The notes beneath the pieces are model-generated. The model searched no databases and was not told the origin of the DNA. It worked only from the letters and a program-made list of their open reading frames with translations. A stretch of DNA of 6,087 bases from Chloroflexota bacterium (lineage in GTDB: Bacteria > Chloroflexota > Anaerolineae > Anaerolineales > UBA4823): positions 1 to 6,087 of the forward strand of contig JAUWLJ010000139.1 in NCBI GenBank assembly GCA_030613705.1, given 5' to 3'. This document shows, in pieces, positions 1 to 5,974 of the stretch; positions within the stretch are counted from its first letter, which is position 1, and every line of letters begins with the position of its first letter. A program made the translations under genes and the position numbers.

Positions 1-251
1 TTAACTGCCTTGCCTTGAGCATCCTCAACCCAGGAGATATCGCCATCAGGCATTTTCTTTACCCGTTCGAATTCAAAGTAACCTTTGGGGTTATCCTCAT
101 CGGCCGTCCTCAGGTTGTCAGTCAGGGGAGGCAATCCTCCTGCTTCTAACATCTTCATCATCATTGAAGTGCCAGATCTGGGAAGACCAGAAACGACAGT
201 GATAAACTCTTGCGATTTTGGTTTGCGTAATGACTTGAACAAATTCTTCAT
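1..251 (-). CDS. Sulfotransferase-like P-loop protein, N-terminal fragment
   Basis: The first 83 residues of a minus-strand gene are visible; the rest lies beyond the left edge. After a short basic N-terminus comes a beta strand (FITVV) leading into GLPRSGTS at residues 22-29. This matches the 5'-phosphosulfate-binding P-loop of PAPS-dependent sulfotransferases, and the helix [10 protein letters not shown] follows. The next segment ([14 protein letters not shown], residues 53-66) is typical of a bacterial sulfotransferase-like family as I remember it. The family would transfer sulfate from PAPS, but the acceptor cannot be guessed and the PAPS 3'-phosphate site is not in view, so another P-loop transferase or kinase is possible. 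The start at 251 is supported by AGGGA five bases upstream and by an in-frame stop at 287-285 with no other start between. No signal peptide is seen. It is divergent from secA. Confidence 0.72.
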   Translation of the reverse strand, partial: MKNLFKSLRKPKSQEFITVVSGLPRSGTSMMMKMLEAGGLPPLTDNLRTADEDNPKGYFEFERVKKMPDGDISWVEDAQGKAV

Positions 252-256
252 AATAA

Positions 257-261
257 TCCCT
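257..261 (-). promoter_or_regulatory. Ribosome binding site of the sulfotransferase-like gene
   Basis: On the minus strand AGGGA lies five bases before the ATG at 251. It is a good Shine-Dalgarno match at suitable spacing and fixes the start of the left gene. Confidence 0.6.
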
Positions 262-339
262 GAACAAATTCGATCTGGTGCAAATTAGATAACCTGGTAA
301 ACCTTTAAAGACCGAATACGATGGTGATTCCAAACGTAG

Positions 340-368
340 ATCATAATCGATGAAGGGTACACTGTCAA
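340..368 (-). promoter_or_regulatory. Sigma70-type promoter for the leftward gene
   Basis: Read on the minus strand, TTGACA (368-363) is followed after exactly 17 bases by TATGAT (345-340). The -35 is a perfect match and the -10 differs from consensus at one base. Transcription would start near 333 and give a leader of about 80 bases before the ATG at 251. A run of seven T on the minus strand (402-396), with other T-rich bases upstream of the -35, could act as an UP-like element; that part is weak. Activity is inferred from sequence alone. Confidence 0.7.
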
Positions 369-449
369 AATGGCTATTTCCACGGGAAAACACTCAAAAA
401 AAGCGATCATGAATTGAAAATTAAGGGTGATTAGGCATGTTTCTAACTA

Positions 450-458
450 TGCTATAAT
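450..458 (+). promoter_or_regulatory. Extended -10 promoter for secA
   Basis: TGCTATAAT at 450-458 is a perfect extended -10 element (TG, one base, TATAAT). At spacings of 16 to 18 bases upstream there is only a poor -35 (TTAGGC or ATTAGG), as is common when the extended -10 is strong. The start of transcription would fall near 465, giving a leader of about 40 bases before secA. It is the best promoter candidate for secA and the gene after it. Confidence 0.65.
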
Positions 459-504
459 CGCCAAACCAGAAAACATTAATCTAAAACGGGTAAATTAAAA
501 ATAT

Positions 505-3500
505 ATGCTGAATAAAATAGTCCGCGTTTTTGGGGGAGACCCCAACAAACGCCAAATTGACGAGTACTCCGAGATAGTCGATTACATAAACAGCCTTGAA
601 CCCCAATTCGAAGCCTACAGCGACGAACAACTGTACGGCATGACGACAGAATTTCGCCGCCGCCTTGCCATGGGTGAAACCTTAGAGAATATACTTCCGG
701 ATGTCTTTGCAGTGGTCCGTGAAACCAGTAAAAGAACGCTTGGTCAACGTCATTTCGATGTGCAGCTGATCGGCGGCATCTCACTCCACAATGGGATCAT
801 CGCAGAAATGCGTACCGGCGAGGGGAAAACGCTGGTTTCCACCCTACCGCTCTATCTAAATACCCTCCGGCTCAACCAGAAATGGCTGCCCCTGGCGGAA
901 AAGAAATGGGGACAAGACCCGCAGGATTGGGAATTTGAACCCCTGGAAGACATTCCAGTAGGTCTGGGCGTACATCTAATCACAGTGAATGATTACCTGG
1001 CACGACGTGATGCACGTTGGATGGGAGTGATCTACCATGCTTTGGGCTTAAGCGTCGGAGTCTTGCAGATGGCAGCCCGTACGGAGAACGGCAAAAAAGC
1101 TTTCCTGCTTGATTTCGAGCGTGAATCTCCACACGAAGATCAAAACAACCTCAACATGGTCCTCCGACAGGAGGCATACGCCGCTGATATCACCTACGGC
1201 ACAAATAACGAATTTGGCTTTGATTATCTGCGCGATAACATGACCATGCGCTTGGAAGATCGGGTTCAGCGCGGCCATATTTACGCCATCATTGACGAGG
1301 TCGATAATGTGCTGATCGACGAAGCGCGGACTCCGCTGATCATTTCAGGACCAGCTAGCGACGATACCGAATGGTACGTGCGCATGGCCCAGGTTGTTAA
1401 AGGTCTCAATCCTGAGGATTTTGAAGTTAGCGAGCGCGATCGAACGGTAACCCTGACCGAAATCGGCGAATCTCACGTGGAAAGCCTGCTCCAGCTGCCC
1501 TTGCGCGATCCAGAACGACCAGAGGATGTGACCCCGGAACAGGCGCGGCTGCTCGGCAACCTGGAACAAGCTATGCGCGCCCAATACCTTTTCCGCCGTA
1601 ATAAGGATTACCTGGTTCAGGCAGGCAAGGTTGTAATTGTCGACGAGTTCACCGGTCGGTTAATGCCAGGCCGACGCTGGTCTGACGGTTTGCACCAGGC
1701 TGTGGAGGCTAAAGAAGGCGTGCGAGTGCAGCGCGAGAATGTTACTTACGCCACCATCACGATCCAGAATTATTTCCGTATGTACGAGAAGCTTTCCGGT
1801 ATGACCGGAACAGCTGTCACCGAGGCGGAGGAATTCGATAAAATCTACAGCCTTGAGGTTCTGGCTATCCCTACCAACCTGGAATACATCGCGTCGCGAC
1901 CAGAGACGGATTTAATCGAGCTAAAAGATCGGGATGAGCAAGGCTATAAGTACACCTACTATGCAGATAAAAATGATTCAGAGGCAGAGCCAATCTTCTG
2001 GAAGCGTAAGGACTTTCCAGATGTCGTCTACCGCACAGAAGAGGCCAAACTGCGAGCCCTCACCATGGAAATCATCCGCTTGCATACCCAAGGAAGGCCG
2101 ATCCTGGTCGGTACCACTTCCGTGGAACTCTCTGACCGCATCTCGAACCGGCTGCGAACAGAACCAATTCGCCGTCTGGCTACGGTAGCCCTGCTCCGCG
2201 ATGCATGGATGGAAGCAAACAACCGCGAGGAAGATGGGCGTACAGTTCCAGAGCTCGAGTATCTCAACCAACCTCTGGATAATCTGCCCATCTCACAGAT
2301 GCGAAAAATGGCTCGTGATTTGGAAATATCTTTCAATCCCCAGGCATCTGAAAACCTGGGTCGATTGATCAGCATTCTGGGTTTGACAGCCTCCGACGGT
2401 ATCCGCCTGGGAGCCATTTTAAAGGCAGGCATACCGCACCAAGTGCTGAATGCTCGCAAACACACGGAAGAAAGCCAGATTATCGCTGGGGCTGGTTCCT
2501 TCGGCGGGGTGACCATCGCCACCAACATGGCTGGCCGCGGGGTAGACATCAAGCTCGGAGGAGAAGTGGCCGAGGAGATCACTGGCGCTATCAGCCGCAT
2601 TCTGCGCCGTAACAATTACGAAGATCCCTATGACATGTCTCTGGAAGAAAAACACCAGGCTGTCTCATCTATAGATCCCAGCGGTTATGGCATCTACCAG
2701 GCTGAAGTCGATTATTTTCTCAAATATATCCAAGATATGGAAAGTGTGCGTAATCTGGGCGGTTTGCATGTGATCGGCTCCGAGCGTCATGAGTCTCGGC
2801 GGATTGACAATCAGCTGCGTGGTCGGTCAGGGCGTCAGGGTGATCCAGGTTCATCACGGTTTTACCTTTCGATGGAGGACGAGCTGATGCGCCTCTTCGG
2901 TGGCCAACAAGCCGAGGCGATGATGATCAGGATGGGCATCGATGATGCTATGCCACTTGAAGTCGGCTTGGTCAGCCGCCTGGTTGAACAATCCCAGAGC
3001 CGGGTAGAAGGGGCAAATTTCGATGTCCGCAAACACCTGCTCGAATATGATGATGTACTCAACACCCAACGGGCAAAGATTTATGAGCAACGCGATCTGA
3101 TCTTCGTCAAAGACGACCTCAGCGAGGATGTCACTGAGATGCTGCAGACAGAGGTCATGCAGCGAGTGCCAATGGCCTTAGAAGACCCCGAGGGGCCATG
3201 GAGGCTTCTGGCCTGGCTTGACCAGATCCAACCCCCGTTGACAGTTGATGGTTATGTCTACCCCTCCTACACTCTTCGGTTGCTGGTTGATCACATCCTT
3301 GGTCAGCGATCATCTACCGATAGCTACCAGCCAGCCCCGGGCCAAAACAGCCCAGTGTTGATGGACCGAGAGTCTGCCCAGCAAGCATTGATCAACTTTG
3401 CTGCCGAGAGCCTGAAAGCCGAAGAGGACCATATCCTGCTCAGTGTGGGCAACCTGCTTGATATCTCCCGCCAGCGATACGAGGACCAGCTGGAAGAACG

Positions 3501-4701
3501 CCTGGAGACTTTAGACACCTTCATGGAAGGATTGGAAATTGAAGATGAGACAGACGTCCGCAGCCCAAGCCAGATTGTCGAAGAGCTGAGCAGCCTGGTT
3601 CAAGTGCCAATCAAACTATCCTCAGCCGAACAGCGCGCACTCAAAGATGATCCGGATGAAGTAGCGGATCTCTTACACACCCAAATCAGCGCAAGCCTGA
3701 TCGACCAATCTGTGACACGTTTGATCGGGGCGGTTGAACGGCGCCTTGAGGAAGACCTGGATGTGAATAAGTCGCAGCTGGTCGCCGAAGATTGGGACAT
3801 GTTAACTGATCAGATCCTGGATACCATTCAGTCTGGATTCAAAAACCGGTACCAACGCTTGATCGGTGAAAATGGGGACGGGCAGATCCCCAGCGACTTG
3901 AAGAAATCGCTTGCCAAGAGTGAGGGCCCCCTGAACCAAGGACAGATTTTAGGTCTGCTGATCCAAATGCCCCAGGGAGCACGAGCCAGCTATGATAAAA
4001 AAACCCATCGCCGCGTTTGGCAACGTACGACACGGTTGATTTATCTTTACCGGTCTGCGAAGCTGCTGGAATACGAAGACCCGGAGGAGGTCACACAGCA
4101 GGTACTCGAGCACCTTGAAGGTGCCCAATCTGCGATGCATTTCCTGTGGGGAACAAGCGAGTGGAGCCGTGTTGCAGATGCTCACCCGAGCGATATGGAT
4201 CAGACAACCAAGAAAGGTCTGCAGAAGGTCCTGGGCGAAGCCCGTTTCAATGAGATCAGTGAGCTGCCATTACAGGATCTGGAAGGTGAAGAGCGCGTTC
4301 AAGTTATTGACGAACTTGGGCGCCAAGCTCTGACTGAGATTTACCGCCAGCTTCTTCTGGGTGTGATCTCAGAACTATGGGTTGAATATCTGACCAGCGT
4401 GGAGGCATTACGAGTCTCAATTGGATTAGAGGCCTATGCACAAAGAGATCCACTTGTGCAGTATAAGAACCGCGCTTTTGAAATGTTCCGTGAATTAATC
4501 AACAACACACGCACGGGTGTCGTTACCCGCATGTTCATCTACCGCCCGCGAGATTTAAGCAGTGTGCAAACCACTGTCAGCACCCCCCAAGCAGCACCAC
4601 CGCAAATCTCCACACCGGTCCCAGAACCCAGCCCAAGCAGTCCAGCGAGTGGAGAAAAGAAAAAAGGGAAAGGAAAGCGTCGTCGACGCAGGCGCCGCTA
4701 A
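505..4701 (+). CDS. secA: Protein translocase ATPase SecA, enlarged form
   Basis: SecA is the cytosolic ATPase motor that pushes unfolded preproteins through SecYEG. Visible in order: FDVQLIGG (84-91); Walker A MRTGEGKT (102-109, K108); VNDYLARRD (161-169); Walker B DEVD (264-267) with LIDEARTPLIISG; a preprotein cross-linking domain at about 287-400, including VIVDEFTGRLMPGRRWSDG (377-395); KLSGMTGTA (429-437); motif V TNMAGRGVDIKLGG (673-686); motif VI QLRGRSGRQGD (770-780); the scaffold helix LLEYDDVLNTQRAKIYEQR (845-863); and the two-helix finger (about 1284-1335). All core ATPase motifs are intact. At 1398 residues it is far longer than E. coli SecA (901). Extra sequence lies at about 122-154, 187-220, 459-500, 552-638 and 687-750, and mostly at 868-1285. 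The tail is Pro-rich then K/R-rich, with no CxC zinc motif. The ATG at 505 gives the usual N-terminus; no strong Shine-Dalgarno precedes it. Confidence 0.97.
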   Translation: MLNKIVRVFGGDPNKRQIDEYSEIVDYINSLEPQFEAYSDEQLYGMTTEFRRRLAMGETLENILPDVFAVVRETSKRTLGQRHFDVQLIGGISLHNGIIAEMRTGEGKTLVSTLPLYLNTLRLNQKWLPLAEKKWGQDPQDWEFEPLEDIPVGLGVHLITVNDYLARRDARWMGVIYHALGLSVGVLQMAARTENGKKAFLLDFERESPHEDQNNLNMVLRQEAYAADITYGTNNEFGFDYLRDNMTMRLEDRVQRGHIYAIIDEVDNVLIDEARTPLIISGPASDDTEWYVRMAQVVKGLNPEDFEVSERDRTVTLTEIGESHVESLLQLPLRDPERPEDVTPEQARLLGNLEQAMRAQYLFRRNKDYLVQAGKVVIVDEFTGRLMPGRRWSDGLHQAVEAKEGVRVQRENVTYATITIQNYFRMYEKLSGMTGTAVTEAEEFDKIYSLEVLAIPTNLEYIASRPETDLIELKDRDEQGYKYTYYADKNDSEAEPIFWKRKDFPDVVYRTEEAKLRALTMEIIRLHTQGRPILVGTTSVELSDRISNRLRTEPIRRLATVALLRDAWMEANNREEDGRTVPELEYLNQPLDNLPISQMRKMARDLEISFNPQASENLGRLISILGLTASDGIRLGAILKAGIPHQVLNARKHTEESQIIAGAGSFGGVTIATNMAGRGVDIKLGGEVAEEITGAISRILRRNNYEDPYDMSLEEKHQAVSSIDPSGYGIYQAEVDYFLKYIQDMESVRNLGGLHVIGSERHESRRIDNQLRGRSGRQGDPGSSRFYLSMEDELMRLFGGQQAEAMMIRMGIDDAMPLEVGLVSRLVEQSQSRVEGANFDVRKHLLEYDDVLNTQRAKIYEQRDLIFVKDDLSEDVTEMLQTEVMQRVPMALEDPEGPWRLLAWLDQIQPPLTVDGYVYPSYTLRLLVDHILGQRSSTDSYQPAPGQNSPVLMDRESAQQALINFAAESLKAEEDHILLSVGNLLDISRQRYEDQLEERLETLDTFMEGLEIEDETDVRSPSQIVEELSSLVQVPIKLSSAEQRALKDDPDEVADLLHTQISASLIDQSVTRLIGAVERRLEEDLDVNKSQLVAEDWDMLTDQILDTIQSGFKNRYQRLIGENGDGQIPSDLKKSLAKSEGPLNQGQILGLLIQMPQGARASYDKKTHRRVWQRTTRLIYLYRSAKLLEYEDPEEVTQQVLEHLEGAQSAMHFLWGTSEWSRVADAHPSDMDQTTKKGLQKVLGEARFNEISELPLQDLEGEERVQVIDELGRQALTEIYRQLLLGVISELWVEYLTSVEALRVSIGLEAYAQRDPLVQYKNRAFEMFRELINNTRTGVVTRMFIYRPRDLSSVQTTVSTPQAAPPQISTPVPEPSPSSPASGEKKKGKGKRRRRRRR

Positions 4702-4720
4702 TCAGGTTGTACTTCCAGCC

Positions 4721-5764
4721 ATGCCTCCACGCCCTGTTGAGTTTTACAATTCTCTGCCCAAGGTGGAACTTCATCGACACCTGGAAGGTTCACTGCGCTT
4801 GACCACTCTCATGGAAGTGGGGCGAGCCTATGACCTCGACATACCGGATGCTGACCATTTGCGCCAGTTAGTTCAGGTAGATCAAGCCGATCCCCGCACC
4901 TCTCAAAATTTTCTTTCCAAATTCGAGGTTCTGCGAAATTTCTACCGCTCTCCGGAAGTTATCATGCGCATCGCCGAGGAAGCCGTAGTCGATGCAGCCG
5001 CGGATAATGTCCGCTACCTTGAGTTGCGTTTCACCCCAGCTGCGCTGGGGAAAGCCGCGGATTTTCCATTGGGCGAGGTCATGGATTGGGTGATTGAAGG
5101 TGTAATAAAAGCCCAATCCAAGCAGCCGATCTCAGCCCGTTTGATCGCCAGCATCAACCGTCACGAGAGTGTGAAAATCGCTGCTCAAGTTGCTGAGCTG
5201 GCCATCGACCGCCTTGATTCTGCGCTTATCGGTCTTGATTTAGCCGGGGATGAGGCAAATTACTCTGCTGCAATTTTTGAACCAGTTTTCCGGGAAGCCC
5301 GCCAAGGTGGTTTAAATATCACCATCCATGCTGGTGAGTGGGGTCCCGCGGAAAACGTCGCCCAGGCGATAACTCTGCTGGGAGCGGAACGGATTGGTCA
5401 TGGAGTGCGTGTAATGGAAGACACTGAGGTGGTCGCCATGGCCCGCGAAAAGGGAATAACTTTCGAAGTATGTGTCACCAGCAACTACCAGTCCGGGGTT
5501 GTGGTTTCCCTGGATAACCACCCCCTCCAAAAAATGATCCGTGCTGGGCTAAACACAACCATCAACACTGACGACCCGGGAATCTCTCAGATCTCTTTGA
5601 GCGATGAGTATGCGCTGGTTTGCTCGCAAAACGGCTTCAGCATGACAACTCTACAGGATCGAGTTTCAGCAGCTGCTCAAGCCGCTTTTCTCCCAGATAA
5701 AGAGCGGGGAAATCTGGCAGCGTCTTTAGAAAGAGAATTTAGGGATTTCATTATCTCTCAGTAA
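4721..5764 (+). CDS. add: Adenosine deaminase family protein
   Basis: The 347-residue protein has the length and full active site of zinc-dependent adenosine deaminase, a cytosolic purine salvage enzyme that hydrolyses adenosine (or deoxyadenosine) to inosine and ammonia. Zinc ligands are H18 and H20 (VELHRHLEGS), H203 (HAGE) and D284 (NTDDP). Catalytic residues are E206, H227 (RIGHG) and D285. RYLELRFTP (98-106) and GLDLAGDE (171-178) are also family motifs. At 251-257 the protein reads CVTSNYQ, where many bacterial members have CPTSN as I recall. A related substrate, such as adenine or aminofutalosine, cannot be excluded. The ATG at 4721 places the first His motif near residue 18, as in the family. 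A longer reading from GTG at 4562 only adds a shadow of the secA tail. The gene follows secA by 19 bases, and only a weak AGG (4704-4706), 14 bases before the ATG, precedes it. An operon with secA is likely. Confidence 0.92.
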   Translation: MPPRPVEFYNSLPKVELHRHLEGSLRLTTLMEVGRAYDLDIPDADHLRQLVQVDQADPRTSQNFLSKFEVLRNFYRSPEVIMRIAEEAVVDAAADNVRYLELRFTPAALGKAADFPLGEVMDWVIEGVIKAQSKQPISARLIASINRHESVKIAAQVAELAIDRLDSALIGLDLAGDEANYSAAIFEPVFREARQGGLNITIHAGEWGPAENVAQAITLLGAERIGHGVRVMEDTEVVAMAREKGITFEVCVTSNYQSGVVVSLDNHPLQKMIRAGLNTTINTDDPGISQISLSDEYALVCSQNGFSMTTLQDRVSAAAQAAFLPDKERGNLAASLEREFRDFIISQ

Positions 5765-5798
5765 GCTCGAAAATCTATATGGGGGAATTGAGCGTCAC

Positions 5799-5810
5799 CC
5801 CGCCAGCGGG
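5799..5810. repeat. Short GC-rich inverted repeat after add
   Basis: CCCGCCAGCGGG is a perfect palindrome apart from its central CA. As RNA it would fold as a 4-bp stem with a CCAG loop. It lies 34 bases after the add stop. There is no T-run on either side, so it is not a standard terminator; it could be a 3'-end stabilising hairpin or chance. Confidence 0.3.
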
Positions 5811-5821
5811 AGAATCTTGCG

Positions 5822-5959
5822 ATGAGATCTGTCCGGCTTGGTGTGACTAAACTTTCCACGACCGATGCCAGAGACGATTATCCAATGGTGCAAGGCGCGT
5901 TGAGCAACTACCGTACTGGCAAGTACTTATCCATGGGATGGGGATCAGCGGTTTATTAA
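5822..5959 (+). CDS. Doubtful small ORF of 45 codons
   Basis: An ATG-initiated reading frame runs 45 codons to TAA at 5957-5959. GGGAG at 5808-5812, nine bases before the ATG, could serve as a ribosome binding site, although it overlaps the GC-rich inverted repeat. The predicted peptide begins MRSVRLGVTKLSTTDARDDY. It is soluble-looking, with no membrane segment, signal peptide or cysteine pair, and I do not recognise it. It sits between add and the convergent gene, where a chance ORF of this length is quite possible. No separate promoter is evident, so expression would depend on read-through from add. Confidence 0.18.
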   Translation: MRSVRLGVTKLSTTDARDDYPMVQGALSNYRTGKYLSMGWGSAVY

Positions 5960-5974
5960 TGCTGATTAATCCCC
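5940..5974. repeat. Bulged hairpin overlapping the stop of the leftward gene
   Basis: GGGGATCAGC (5940-5949) pairs with GCTGattaATCCCC (5961-5974): ten base pairs interrupted by a four-base bulge (5965-5968), with an 11-base AT-rich loop. On the minus strand it covers the stop codon at 5968-5966. No T-run follows on either strand, so it is not a classical intrinsic terminator, but its place between two convergent genes suits a transcript-end structure. Confidence 0.4.

Larger units (their letters stand above)
5765..5965. other. Convergent intergenic stretch, no recognised gene
   Basis: About 200 bases separate the end of add from the stop of the leftward gene. I see no tRNA or ncRNA signature and no hairpin followed by a T-run, so no standard intrinsic terminator is visible for either convergent transcript. 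The stretch holds several small inverted repeats, including GTACT/AGTAC at 5913-5926, and a doubtful 45-codon ORF. Confidence 0.6.

Noticed and set aside
118..393. A 91-codon minus-strand frame crossing the left promoter
   Set aside because: It overlaps the P-loop gene in another frame and runs through its promoter and ribosome binding site; the frame with GLPRSGTS is clearly the coding one.
2028..2615. A 195-codon open frame on the minus strand inside secA
   Set aside because: It is rich in Arg, Ser and Met/Ile in the manner of an antisense shadow, has no recognisable motif, and lies opposite strongly conserved SecA coding sequence.
3106..4359. Intein or inserted mobile element in secA
   Set aside because: No Cys/Ser splice start, no His-Asn end and no endonuclease motif are visible, and the codon use and composition match the rest of the gene.
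505..4701. An accessory SecA2 rather than the main SecA
   Set aside because: All ATPase motifs and the two-helix finger are present, and accessory SecA2 proteins tend to be shorter; the long form fits the main SecA of Anaerolineae as I know it.
4562..4720. A longer N-terminus for add starting at GTG 4562
   Set aside because: The 53 added residues are low-complexity (Pro, His, Lys, Arg) and simply read the secA tail in another frame; the family begins close to the HRH motif, which fits the ATG at 4721.
5781..5801. Possible terminator hairpin GGGG/CCCC just after add
   Set aside because: The pairing needs a four-base bulge and a three-base loop with a three-pair inner stem, and no T-run follows.
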